54,845 nucleotides of DNA from positions 1-54,845 of the forward strand of contig NZ_JRJG01000033.1 in assembly GCF_000759435.1 (NCBI RefSeq), in the 5' to 3' direction. This DNA is from Hoeflea sp. BAL378. GTDB lineage: Bacteria; Pseudomonadota; Alphaproteobacteria; Rhizobiales; Rhizobiaceae. Positions within the stretch are counted from its first letter, which is position 1; each line of letters opens with the position of its first letter. Positions 38,300-46,847 of this stretch are shown in pieces. The position numbers were made by a program, and so were the translations under genes. The notes beneath the pieces were generated by a model. That model had not been told where the DNA came from. It saw only the letters and a list, made by a program, of their open reading frames with translations, and made no database searches.

Positions 38300-38374
38300 G
38301 GCGCTCCCCGGATAATCGCCGGGTCGTCCCGACTGTTCGTCCCGGATGGGGGAGGTCGTCCTCGCTTGCCCCGA

Positions 38375-39289
38375 TTATGTGGGACGGCGCGGCCCGAATG
38401 CAAGCTCGGATTCCTCGAGCAGCCAGTCTCGGAACAGTGCGGCGTCGGGATGGGAGGTCTCCTCGGGCGGCGTGACCAGGTGGAAGGCCTCGTCGATCGG
38501 CACGGCCAGCTCGAAGGGGGCCGCGAGGCGGCCCGTCGCCAGGTCCTCGCCGGTCATGGAGGACCGGCCGAGCGCGATGCCGCCGCCCTTGGCCGCCACC
38601 TCGAAGGCCATCAGCGAGGTGTCGAAATGCAGGCCGCGGCCGGTGTCGATGTCGCGGCCGACGCCGGCGGCCCGGAGCCAGAGCCCCCAGCCTTCCTCAT
38701 AACCGAGCACGTGCAGCAGCGCGTGCTTCGCCAGGTCCTCGGGTCTGCGGATGGCGGCGTCGCCCTGCAGCAGGGCCGGGCTGCAGACCGGCGTGATCGT
38801 CTCCCAGGTCAGGCGCCGCGCGTTCAGCCCCGGCCACTTGCCGGTACCGTAGCGGATGTCGAAATCGAAATGCTCCTTGTCGAACTCGTCGCCCCAGACG
38901 CTGGTGATGATGCGGATGATCACGCCGGGATGGCGCGCCATGAAGCGGGGCAGACGCGGCGCCAGCCAGTTGATCGAGAAGCCGACCATGCAGCGGATCG
39001 TCAGCATCTCGCTGCGGCGGCGTCCGAACACCTCGTCGGTGCCCGCGGCCAGCCGGTCGAAGCAGTCGCGCACCTTGGGCAGATAGGCCTCGCCGGTCTT
39101 GGTCAGTTCGAGGCTGCGCGGGTTGCGGATGAACAACTGCTCGCTCAGGTAATGCTCCAGCAGCTTCACCTGCTTGGAGATCGCCGCCTGGGTCAGGTTG
39201 AGCTCGGCGGCGGCCTGGGTGAAGCTCTGGCTCCGGGCAGACGCCTCGAAGGCGCGGAGCCAGTTCAGGGGCGGCAATTTGCGGCTCAT
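38375..39289 (-). CDS. LysR-family transcriptional regulator, GcvA-like
   Basis: 304-residue LysR regulator. The HTH is at about 8-66 (SFTQAAAELNLTQAAISKQV) and the effector domain at about 92-295. The opening RKLPPLNWLRAFEASAR is characteristic of the GcvA/AmpR-like branch, many members of which control amino-acid or beta-lactamase genes. GGAGGAAAAT precedes the ATG. It is encoded just after iorB on the same strand (115-base gap) and before the PACE gene. Either neighbour could be its target, and no obvious T-N11-A palindrome was found in the gap. Confidence 0.9.
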   Translation of the reverse strand: MSRKLPPLNWLRAFEASARSQSFTQAAAELNLTQAAISKQVKLLEHYLSEQLFIRNPRSLELTKTGEAYLPKVRDCFDRLAAGTDEVFGRRRSEMLTIRCMVGFSINWLAPRLPRFMARHPGVIIRIITSVWGDEFDKEHFDFDIRYGTGKWPGLNARRLTWETITPVCSPALLQGDAAIRRPEDLAKHALLHVLGYEEGWGLWLRAAGVGRDIDTGRGLHFDTSLMAFEVAAKGGGIALGRSSMTGEDLATGRLAAPFELAVPIDEAFHLVTPPEETSHPDAALFRDWLLEESELAFGPRRPT

Positions 39290-39404
39290 GCAATTTTCCT
39301 CCCGAAGGTACGGTCTGACAACGGCGGACCCGCCGAAGCTCCGTCGCTTACCACGAAGGTCCGGGTCCGCCTGTCCAGATCACGACCATTTCCGGGCGGA
39401 AATT

Positions 39405-40988
39405 TCAGTTGGCGAGCGCGGTCTCGGCTTGACCCGCAAAGGAGCGGACGGTCTTGAGCGCGCCTTCGAGCTGGTTGCCCTTCTCGTCGGCAAGCGCCGC
39501 CTCGCGCAGAAGCTTGCACCAGTGGGCGGCGTCGTCGCGGCCCGCCAGCAGCGCCACGCCGTCCATCACCCGGTCGAATTTCGACAGGCCGCGCGCGTGG
39601 GTGTCGGAATAGCCCTTGACCAGGCGGCGGTTGCGCAGGGTCTCGACCCCCAGGGCGTAGTCGATCCGGCGGTAGGCGAGCGCCTGGGCAAGCCAGCCTT
39701 CCAGATGCTCCATCTCGAGGGCGTGACGCAACGTGCCGCGCCGGAACCTGCGCAGGCCGCCCAGCACGTAAAGCTGGGCGAAGGGCAGCAGCCGGTCGGT
39801 GCGCAGGCGGCGACCCTTGTTGAACAGCCGGTCGATCAGCCGCATCGCGCGCGCGCTCGCCGACAGCCTGCGGCCGAGACGCGCTGGCATCATGCCGACA
39901 ATCTCCTCGGCGCGCGGGTGCATGAACTCGGTGAGCTTCATCTGCGCGCCCTTGGCCGGGGCGATCTCGCCGCGCACCCGGGCGAAGCGGCTGCCGCGGG
40001 TCTTGAGGTCGGCCACGCGGAAGACGTCGTCATAGGCCATCGCCTTGGCGATGTACTTGGCGGCTTCGAGCGTCAGTTCTTGGTTCCTGGCCGGATCGTC
40101 GCTGGCGAGCACCGTCTCGACCCGGTCGAGATATTCCCGGCCGTAGTCGAGATCCTGGAAGTCGACCACGGCGCGCAGGCCGGTGAGCGCCATGTCGCGC
40201 ACCGGGGCGGGCAGGGCGCTTGCGCGGGCCTCGAGCGTGGCCCATTGCTCGATCAGGGCTTTCGGACCGGACGGGGCGCCGGGTGCCGACGGTTTGGCGC
40301 GACCGGATTTCGGCGTTTCCACCGTGCCCCGAGCCGCGGCCTCGAAGCCCGCGGAAAACGCCCGCAGGCTCGCCTCGACGCCGCGCCCGGAGCCCTTGAT
40401 GGCGGCTTCGAAGCTTGCCCGGTCGAAGGGCAGCGCGCCGGAGCCGGCGAGCGCGCCGAACAGGCTTGCCGAGATCATCGATCCGGCGTCGACTGCGATC
40501 TTTTCCATGTCGAAGGCGATGAAGCGGCGCGCGGCGACTTCGGCCGCGGCGATGACTTCCTCGGAATCGGCGATGCCGTCGCCGGGCACCGTCTTCTCCG
40601 ACACCGCCAGCGCCCGGTGCGAGGAGGCGATCAGCGTGGTGCGGTCGGGGGTGACGAATCCGCGCATGATGGCGCGCCCGGCCTCCATCATCTCTGCCGC
40701 CACCAGGATGTCGACGTCACCGGCCGCCGGCAGCAGCGCGAACACCGGCGCGCGGTCGCCGATGGGCGCCATTTCCATGTAGTAGATGGTGGCGCCCGTG
40801 CGCTGGGCGACGCCCGCCACCGAGGTGGCCTGGACGGCGTAGCCGTTGGCGCGGGCGCAGTCCTCGATCCAGTTCGTCAGGACGCCGCCGCCCTGGCCGC
40901 CCACCGCCATCACGGCGAGCTTGATGATCTGTTCGAGCGCCGGATCCTGCGGCTTGGGCGTGAAGGCGGAGTGGGTCATGCTTGCCAT
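39405..40988 (-). CDS. iorB: Indolepyruvate oxidoreductase beta subunit, long form
   Basis: 527-residue protein. The N-terminal 200 residues are the gamma-type 2-oxoacid oxidoreductase domain (KLAVMAVGGQGGGVLTNW near 27-44, then ATSVAGVAQRTGATIYY), which together with IorA oxidises arylpyruvates. Residues from about 230 form an extra, mostly helical C-terminal domain (DUF6537-like) absent from the roughly 200-residue archaeal IorB. Proteobacterial IorB proteins commonly have it. The gene starts 4 bases after iorA on the minus strand, so the two are coupled. Known IorAB converts indolepyruvate to indole-3-acetate derivatives using ferredoxin. Confidence 0.9.
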   Translation of the reverse strand: MASMTHSAFTPKPQDPALEQIIKLAVMAVGGQGGGVLTNWIEDCARANGYAVQATSVAGVAQRTGATIYYMEMAPIGDRAPVFALLPAAGDVDILVAAEMMEAGRAIMRGFVTPDRTTLIASSHRALAVSEKTVPGDGIADSEEVIAAAEVAARRFIAFDMEKIAVDAGSMISASLFGALAGSGALPFDRASFEAAIKGSGRGVEASLRAFSAGFEAAARGTVETPKSGRAKPSAPGAPSGPKALIEQWATLEARASALPAPVRDMALTGLRAVVDFQDLDYGREYLDRVETVLASDDPARNQELTLEAAKYIAKAMAYDDVFRVADLKTRGSRFARVRGEIAPAKGAQMKLTEFMHPRAEEIVGMMPARLGRRLSASARAMRLIDRLFNKGRRLRTDRLLPFAQLYVLGGLRRFRRGTLRHALEMEHLEGWLAQALAYRRIDYALGVETLRNRRLVKGYSDTHARGLSKFDRVMDGVALLAGRDDAAHWCKLLREAALADEKGNQLEGALKTVRSFAGQAETALAN

Positions 40989-40991
40989 TGC

Positions 40992-43139
40992 TCAGGTCCT
41001 GGCGAATTCGAGGCGGCCGCTGGAGCGGCGGGTCTGCAGCCAGGTGATGATGCGGGTCGTCAGGGCGCCGAAGCTGCGCTCGGCCCAGCCCGGATTGTGC
41101 ACCACGTCGGCGCGGTAGAAGGAGGGGCAGAGCACGGCCGCGTCGGCCACTTCGCCGCAATTGCCGCAGCCGACGCAGCTCTGGTCGATGCTGGCGACCG
41201 GATCGTCCCGGAGCGGATCGTCGAGTTTCTTCAGGGACAGCGACGGACAGCCCGAGAGCCGGATGCAGGCGTGGTCGCCGGTGCAGATGTCCTCGTCGAC
41301 GCCGAAGCGCGGCTTTTCGACCCGCCGGCCTTCCTTGATCGCCTTGGCAGCGAGCGGCTTCTCGCGGCGCTGCTTGTTGAGCATGCATTCCGACGAGGCG
41401 ATGATGACCTTGGGGCCGACATGGTCGGTGGTCAGCGCTTCGTTGAGGATTTCGCGCATCTTCGGCACGTCATAGGTGCGGTCGAGCTGGCGCACCCATT
41501 TGACGCCGACGCCCTTGACCGCATCGGCGATCGGGTGGCCGGTCGCCTTGGACGCGTTGTCGGCGCGCGAGGACAGGATGTCCTGTCCGCCGGTGGCGGC
41601 GGAGTAGAAATTGTCGATGATGACGATGACGCCGTCGGACTTGTTGTAGACCGCGTTGCCGATCGAGGAGGACAGGCCGTTGTGCCAGAAGCCGCCGTCG
41701 CCCAGGATCGAGATCGAGCGCCTGTCGCCGCCGCCGTCGAAGGCGGCGTTGGAGGCGGGACCCAGGCCATAGCCCATGGTCGAGCCGCCGATCTCGAAGG
41801 GCGGCAGCGAGGCGAACAGGTGGCAGCCGATGTCGCCGGCGATCTGGTGCTTGCCGCGCTCCATCTCGGTCAGCTTGATGGCGGCGAAGATCGGCCGCTC
41901 CGGACAGCCGGTGCAGAAGCCGGGCGGGCGCATCGGCACGGTCTTGGACAGGTCCGGCAGCGCCGGCTTCTGGTCGGAATTGGGCGCGCGCAGCCGGGCG
42001 GGAAGCAGGTCGGGCGCGGCCTTCCGGAGGAACGCCTCGATGCCGTCGAGCATGACCTGGCCGGTGTATTCGCCCGCCATCGGCAGCACGTCCTTGCCGT
42101 AGAGCGCGATCGTGCGCCCGGTCTTGTAGAGCGCCGATCCGAACGCCTGCTCGATGAATTCAGGCTGGCCTTCCTCGACGACGAGGACCGCGGACTTGCC
42201 TTCGCAGAACTCGAAGAACTCGTCGGGCACCAGCGGGTAGGTGACGTTGAGCACGTAGAGCGGGATCTCGGTGTCGCCGTGGATGTCGGCGAGGCCGAGC
42301 CGCTGCAGCGCCCGGATGACGCCATTGTACATGCCGCCCTGCAGCACGATGCCGACCGGGGCCTCGCTCGGACCGAAGACCTCGTTCAGGCGATGCTCGC
42401 GAATGTAGGCGAGCGCGGCCGGCCAGCGGTTGTTGATCTTGTCGTGCTCCTGCAAATAGGACATCGGCGGCAGCACGACGCGGGCGTAGTCGCTGCGCGG
42501 ATTGGCGAGCGCGTCCTTGACGGTAAAGGGCGGGCGCTTGTTGTCCTTCGCCTCGAAACTGCCGGTGACGTGGCAGGAGCGGATGCGGACCATCAGCATC
42601 ACCGGCGTGTTGGTGGCTTCGGAGAGCTCGAAGCCCTGGTGCACCGACTGGACGATCGAGGGCAGGTTGGGGCGCGGGTCGATGAGCCACATCTGCGACT
42701 TCATCGCGAACGCATGGCTGCGCTCCTGCATGATCGAGGAGCCTTCGCCGTAATCCTCGCCGATGATCACCAGCGCCCCGCCGGTGACGCCCGAGGACGA
42801 GAGGTTGGCGAGCGCATCGGAGGCGACGTTGATGCCGACCGGCCCCTTGAAGGTGACGGCGCCGCGGATCGGATAATGCACCGAGGCGGCGAGCATCGCG
42901 GCGGCGGCGGCTTCCGACGCATTGGCCTCGTAGCGCACGCCGAGTTCGGTGAGGATCTCCTCGGCGTCGGCGAGCACGTCCATCAAATGGCTGATCGGCG
43001 CGCCCTGGTAGCCGCCGACATAGCCGACGCCCGCCTCGAGCAGCGCTTTGGTCAGCGCCAGGATGCCTTCGCCGGTGAAGGTGTCGCCTTCACCGAGCTT
43101 GAGCTTTTGGACTTCCTTGGCGAATGATCGTTCGGCCAT
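40992..43139 (-). CDS. iorA: Indolepyruvate oxidoreductase alpha subunit (ThDP, Fe-S)
   Basis: 715-residue catalytic subunit. The N-terminal pyrimidine domain starts near 25 (LALTKALLEAGVGYVGGY). The ThDP motif GDGGFWHNGLSSSIGN is around 480, with DNFYSAATGGQD after it. A C-terminal ferredoxin domain has one unusual motif with three cysteines (CTGDHAC...GCP, near 618) and one full motif (CVGCGNC...CP, near 655). It couples oxidative decarboxylation of an aryl 2-oxoacid to ferredoxin reduction. It lies downstream of the VOC, MarR, FAD oxidoreductase and cyclase genes on the same strand, probably in one long operon. Confidence 0.93.
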   Translation of the reverse strand: MAERSFAKEVQKLKLGEGDTFTGEGILALTKALLEAGVGYVGGYQGAPISHLMDVLADAEEILTELGVRYEANASEAAAAAMLAASVHYPIRGAVTFKGPVGINVASDALANLSSSGVTGGALVIIGEDYGEGSSIMQERSHAFAMKSQMWLIDPRPNLPSIVQSVHQGFELSEATNTPVMLMVRIRSCHVTGSFEAKDNKRPPFTVKDALANPRSDYARVVLPPMSYLQEHDKINNRWPAALAYIREHRLNEVFGPSEAPVGIVLQGGMYNGVIRALQRLGLADIHGDTEIPLYVLNVTYPLVPDEFFEFCEGKSAVLVVEEGQPEFIEQAFGSALYKTGRTIALYGKDVLPMAGEYTGQVMLDGIEAFLRKAAPDLLPARLRAPNSDQKPALPDLSKTVPMRPPGFCTGCPERPIFAAIKLTEMERGKHQIAGDIGCHLFASLPPFEIGGSTMGYGLGPASNAAFDGGGDRRSISILGDGGFWHNGLSSSIGNAVYNKSDGVIVIIDNFYSAATGGQDILSSRADNASKATGHPIADAVKGVGVKWVRQLDRTYDVPKMREILNEALTTDHVGPKVIIASSECMLNKQRREKPLAAKAIKEGRRVEKPRFGVDEDICTGDHACIRLSGCPSLSLKKLDDPLRDDPVASIDQSCVGCGNCGEVADAAVLCPSFYRADVVHNPGWAERSFGALTTRIITWLQTRRSSGRLEFART

Positions 43140-43172
43140 GCTGCACCTCTAACTGCTTGCCTTGATCCGGAC

Positions 43173-43769
43173 CTACTTGGCCGGGTCGGTGTTGGACCAG
43201 AGAACCGGTCCGCCGTCTTTCTCGTAGGCCATGCCCTTGGGGAAGGAGATCGCCTCCATCTGCAGGCCCCAGGGTGCGAAGAAATAGATGATCGCCTGGC
43301 CCGCGGCCGGCCCCTCGTTGACGGGGAAGGGCCCCATCAGCGTGCGTATGCCCTTGTCCTTGAAATAGGCCGCCGCCGCATCGATGTCTTCGACATAGAA
43401 GGCGATGTGGTGGCCGCCGATGTCGCTGTTCTTCGGCCGCACGGTCTGCTGGTCCGGCGCGTCGTAGGAGAACAGCTCGATATTGCTGCCGAAGCCGCAG
43501 CGCATCAGCGTGATCTGGTTGACCACCGCGCGCGGATCGACATCGAGCAGGTCCTGCATGAAGGTGCCGGTGTCGTCGCGGAAGGGACCGAAGGACGTCG
43601 CCTTCTGGCAACCCAGCACATCGGTAAAGAAGGCCTCGGCTTCGGCGATATCGGGAACCGTGAGCCCGATGTGGTTGATCCCCTTGACGCCCGGAAGCGT
43701 CTCGGCCTGGACATCCGCGACCCCGAGGGCCAGGGCACATGCGGTTGCGGCGAGAAGGAGATGCTTCAT
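43173..43769 (-). CDS. Secreted VOC-superfamily protein
   Basis: 198-residue member of the vicinal oxygen chelate (glyoxalase/dioxygenase) fold with a Sec signal peptide (1-22, cut after VQA), so it acts in the periplasm, which is unusual for this fold. Four candidate metal ligands are in place: His33 (INHIGLTV), Glu98 (NIELFSY), His121 (GHHIAFYVEDID) and Glu172 (LQMEAISFPKG). This spacing supports an active metalloenzyme such as a dioxygenase, isomerase or lyase rather than a simple binding protein. It lies between marR and iorA in the minus-strand cluster. The substrate is unknown but may be the compound imported by the neighbouring ABC system. Confidence 0.84.
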   Translation of the reverse strand: MKHLLLAATACALALGVADVQAETLPGVKGINHIGLTVPDIAEAEAFFTDVLGCQKATSFGPFRDDTGTFMQDLLDVDPRAVVNQITLMRCGFGSNIELFSYDAPDQQTVRPKNSDIGGHHIAFYVEDIDAAAAYFKDKGIRTLMGPFPVNEGPAAGQAIIYFFAPWGLQMEAISFPKGMAYEKDGGPVLWSNTDPAK

Positions 43770-43823
43770 GGTCTTGTCCTCAGGTTGATCTTCGGGGTTC
43801 AGTCATCGATTCAATACAAGGGC

Positions 43824-44315
43824 TTAGAAGTCATGCTTGCGGATGTTGTGGAGCATTTTCCTGAGCGTCTCGACGAAGGCCGCGCGTTCCTCGTCCGGGA
43901 TGCCCCTGAACATCTGCGAATAGACCTGCGCCATGGTCGGCCACAATTGTTCGAACGCGGCGCGGCCGGTGTCGGTGATGACGATGCGGGTGACGCGGCT
44001 GTCATTGGCGTCGGGTTCGCGCCGCACCAGGCCGTCGGAGGTGAGCTGTTCGAGCGACCGGCTCAAGGTCGATTGCTCGACGACCGCGTAGACCGCGAGT
44101 TCGGAGATCGGCAGGGCGTCGATCACCGACAGCACGGCCAGCGCGCGCATCTTCGGCGTGGTCAGGCCCAGCTTGGTCATCTCCTGCCGCAGGTCGGCAT
44201 TGTAGCGGCCCATGATCCGGTTCATCAGATAAGGCGCGAAATTGGACAGGCCGATCTCGCCCAGCCGCTGAAACGGCGCGGACCTGTCCGTGGCGGGAGG
44301 CTTGATGTCGTTCAT
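43824..44315 (-). CDS. MarR-family transcriptional regulator
   Basis: 163-residue winged-helix regulator. The DNA-binding core is at about 50-120, with LPISELAVYAVVEQSTLSRS and the wing DGLVRREPDANDSRVTRI, which carries the D-x-R motif of MarR proteins. The start overlaps the stop of the upstream FAD oxidoreductase gene (ATGA), so it is made with the catabolic enzymes and probably controls them in response to substrate. Candidate operators are the AT-rich palindromes at 46801-46821 and 48444-48465. Confidence 0.92.
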   Translation of the reverse strand: MNDIKPPATDRSAPFQRLGEIGLSNFAPYLMNRIMGRYNADLRQEMTKLGLTTPKMRALAVLSVIDALPISELAVYAVVEQSTLSRSLEQLTSDGLVRREPDANDSRVTRIVITDTGRAAFEQLWPTMAQVYSQMFRGIPDEERAAFVETLRKMLHNIRKHDF

Positions 44316-45889
44316 GCGCCCAGCCTCTTTGCGAGCAGGAAGCCGGAGCCGCCGCCCAGGCCGGGGCCCGGATGGGTCGAGGCGCCGATGTGGTGCAGGT
44401 TTTCGATCGCGGTCGCGTGGTTCCGGCTGCCCGGGAACGGCCGCCAGATGAAGAACTGGTCGAGCGCGCAGGAGCCGCCATAGGGGTCGCCGCCGACCAG
44501 ATTGATGTTCATCGCTTCGAGATCGGCGGGCGAATAGGCCTTTCGCGCCAGCACGGCCTCCGGGAACCCCTCAATGTGGCGCGCAAGGATCGCCTCGATC
44601 CGGTCGGCGAAGGCCTCGCGGACGGACCCGGTCCAGGCGCCGTCGGTGGCGATCGCGCCGGCGGCGTCGCCCTTGAGGATGCGCGGGGCGTCGGGGATCT
44701 GCAGCCAGAGGATCGATTTGCCCTCCGGGCAGCGGCTGGGGTCGAGGCGGTGCGGCTGGCCGACGCAGATGGTCGGGGTTTCGGGCAGCATGCCGCGCTC
44801 GGCCTCGTTGGAGGATTTGGAGACGGAATCGATGCCGTCGGCCAGATGGATCAGCGCCACGTCCTCAAGGCCGGCGGTCTTCCAGCGGACCGGGCCGTTA
44901 AGGGCGTAATGCATCTGGAAATTGCCGCGGCCGTGGCGGAACTGGCGCAGGCCGTCGGCGAGGTTCTCCGAAGCGGGCGCCTGCTGATCGCGCAGCAGCC
45001 GGCCGTAGAGCTGGCCCGGCGCGACGGAGCAGACGACGTGGGACGCCTTGATTTCGGTTCCGTCGGCCAGACGCACGCCCGAGGCGCGGCCGTTGGCAAC
45101 GAGGATCCGGTCGACATCGGCGCCCGCGCGCAACTCGCCGCCGTTCTCCTCGATCAGCGCCTTGAAGGCGGCGGCGGCCCGGCCGGCGCCGCCCTTGACC
45201 ACGGGAGCGCCCGCGGCTTCGAGCGCGAAGGCGATGACCTTGCCCATCTCGGCGCCATAGGCGGATTCGACCGTCAAGCCGGTGTGCAGCGCCCAGGGCG
45301 CCCACAGTGCCTGGATGAGCTCGGAGGAATAGGAGCTCTCGAGCCAGGCGCGGGTCGGGCGCAGGGCCTCGCCCATCCAGGCGGCAAGCCCGCGGGGTCC
45401 GCGTTTCCAGGCCTGGGCGGCGAGAAGCTTGGCCGTGGACCAGCTCCACAATTCCCCGCCCAGAAGCGCGAACAGGAACGGCGCATCGGCCTCGATCGCG
45501 CCCACGTCGGCGCCGTGGCGGTCGCCGTCGCCCGCTGAAGCCGCGTTGAAGGCCCTGATGTTGGCGGCCCGGTCGGTGGAGAGCGCCAGCGACGAGCCGT
45601 CGGGCCTCAGCACGGCGGTCGGATGCGGCGTGTGGCAGAATTCGAGCCCATGCCGGGCCAGATCGGCTCCGAGCGCGGCATGGGCGGGGGAGGTGAGGAA
45701 CAGGACGAAGGTCGCCGCCATCACGTCGTGATGGAAGCCCGGAAGCGTGATCTCGTCGGTGCGCATGCAGCCGCCGAAGCGGTCGGCGCGCTCGAGCACC
45801 AGCACACGCTTTCCCTTGCCGGAAAGCATGGCCGCGGCAACGAGCGCATTGATCCCGCTGCCCACGATGATGTGGTCATAATCGGCCAT
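44312..45889 (-). CDS. Phytoene-desaturase-like FAD oxidoreductase (first paralogue)
   Basis: 525-residue flavoprotein of the CrtI/PYROXD2-like superfamily. The FAD motif HIIVGSGINALVAAAMLSG is at 6-24, with the ERADRFGGCMRT loop after it, and the C-terminal flavin segment is LHHIGASTHPGPGLGGGSG near 500. There is no membrane helix or signal peptide. It is clearly paralogous to the plus-strand gene at 46848 (shared NLVGGD motif and C-terminal flavin site). No carotenoid genes are nearby, so the substrate is more likely a polar amine, aryl or heterocyclic compound. It sits between the cyclase and marR genes in one operon. Confidence 0.88.
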   Translation of the reverse strand: MADYDHIIVGSGINALVAAAMLSGKGKRVLVLERADRFGGCMRTDEITLPGFHHDVMAATFVLFLTSPAHAALGADLARHGLEFCHTPHPTAVLRPDGSSLALSTDRAANIRAFNAASAGDGDRHGADVGAIEADAPFLFALLGGELWSWSTAKLLAAQAWKRGPRGLAAWMGEALRPTRAWLESSYSSELIQALWAPWALHTGLTVESAYGAEMGKVIAFALEAAGAPVVKGGAGRAAAAFKALIEENGGELRAGADVDRILVANGRASGVRLADGTEIKASHVVCSVAPGQLYGRLLRDQQAPASENLADGLRQFRHGRGNFQMHYALNGPVRWKTAGLEDVALIHLADGIDSVSKSSNEAERGMLPETPTICVGQPHRLDPSRCPEGKSILWLQIPDAPRILKGDAAGAIATDGAWTGSVREAFADRIEAILARHIEGFPEAVLARKAYSPADLEAMNINLVGGDPYGGSCALDQFFIWRPFPGSRNHATAIENLHHIGASTHPGPGLGGGSGFLLAKRLGA

Positions 45890-45916
45890 CGGTCCGTTCC
45901 CCGGAGTTGAGCCGCC

Positions 45917-46708
45917 TCAGCCGCGGGCGACCAGGGCGATGGCGCGGATCGGGCTGCCGGTGCCCTTGACGAGCTTCAGGGGAGCGGCGATCAGCACCGC
46001 GCCCTTGGGCGGCAGCTTGCTCAGATTGGCGAGCGACGCGAGACCATACTTGTTGGCGGCGTGCAGCAGGTTGTGCGCCGGGAAGGGGGGCTCCATGCCG
46101 CCGGCCTGGCCGGCGTCGGTGCCGATGCACTGCGTGCCCCAGCCGATGGCGCCCTTGGACAGGATGTACTTGATGCAGTCGACGGTCGGTCCGGGCGAAT
46201 GCGGGCCGGTGTCATCGGCGTTGAGATAGGCGGCCTCGTCGTCGGCGCGCGCGTCCCAGTCGGTGCGCATCACCACCCATTCGCCCGGCTTGATCTCGCC
46301 GTGCTTGGCTTCCCAGGCCTTCACGCCTGCCGCGTCGAGCAGGAAGTCGGGGTTCTTGGCGACTTCCGCCGAGCAGTCGATGACATTGACCGGAGCCACG
46401 AAATTCTGCGGCGGGATCGAATCCGTGTAGCCGTCGGAATAGTCCTTGCCGGTGATCCAGTGGTGCGGCGCATCGAAATGGGTGCCGGAATGCTCGCCGA
46501 TCTTGAGCCAGTTCCAGGCCCAGTAGGGACCGTCCTTGTCATATTCGGAGATCTTGTGGACCTCGATCTTGGGGGTGTCCTTGGCCAGTTCCGGCGGCAG
46601 CTTGAGCAGCGGCGTATCGGGGCCGAGCGAGCCCGACAGGTCGACGACTTCGACCTTGCCTTCAAGCAGCATCGAAGCGAGTTGACCAAGAGTTTCGGTG
46701 GCGTTCAT
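45917..46708 (-). CDS. Cyclase-family amidohydrolase (kynurenine formamidase/isatin hydrolase type)
   Basis: 263-residue metal-dependent hydrolase. ATG 46708 is chosen because GGAGGATC precedes it; the frame runs much farther upstream across the promoter region without a credible start. The signature HSGTHFDAPHHW is at 73-84 and supplies the H-x3-H-x-D-x3-H metal site. This fold includes bacterial N-formylkynurenine formamidase (KynB) and isatin hydrolase, both opening an amide next to an aromatic ring. With a kynureninase-like gene at 53780, an N-acyl aryl amide or lactam substrate is an attractive inference. It is the first gene of the minus-strand cluster. Confidence 0.88.
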   Translation of the reverse strand: MNATETLGQLASMLLEGKVEVVDLSGSLGPDTPLLKLPPELAKDTPKIEVHKISEYDKDGPYWAWNWLKIGEHSGTHFDAPHHWITGKDYSDGYTDSIPPQNFVAPVNVIDCSAEVAKNPDFLLDAAGVKAWEAKHGEIKPGEWVVMRTDWDARADDEAAYLNADDTGPHSPGPTVDCIKYILSKGAIGWGTQCIGTDAGQAGGMEPPFPAHNLLHAANKYGLASLANLSKLPPKGAVLIAAPLKLVKGTGSPIRAIALVARG

Positions 46709-46800
46709 GTGGTGATCCTCCCTGACAGGCGTGGTTGTGATTTCGGTCTGGCGTCCCGGAAAACGGGATCGCTGAATGCGAGAAATAGATGCTAGACAGA

Positions 46801-46821
46801 ATAATATGCATTTGCAATTAT
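46801..46821. promoter_or_regulatory. Imperfect AT-rich palindrome in the divergent promoter region
   Basis: ATAATATGCA (46801-46810) and TGCAATTAT (46813-46821) form an inverted repeat with one base of slippage. It lies between the cyclase gene and the plus-strand oxidoreductase, overlapping a possible promoter (TAGACA at 46793-46798 and AATTAT at 46816-46821, 17-base spacer). Size and symmetry suit a MarR-type dimer. Confidence 0.5.
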
Positions 46822-46847
46822 AAATCTCGAATGGGGGACTGGACGCG

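Noticed and set aside
39174-43127. A plus-strand open frame of 1317 codons opposite iorB-iorA
   Set aside because: High-GC third-position bias opens the antisense frame. Its product is low-complexity, rich in Arg, Gly, Val and His with no domain, while the opposite strand encodes well-recognised IorA and IorB.
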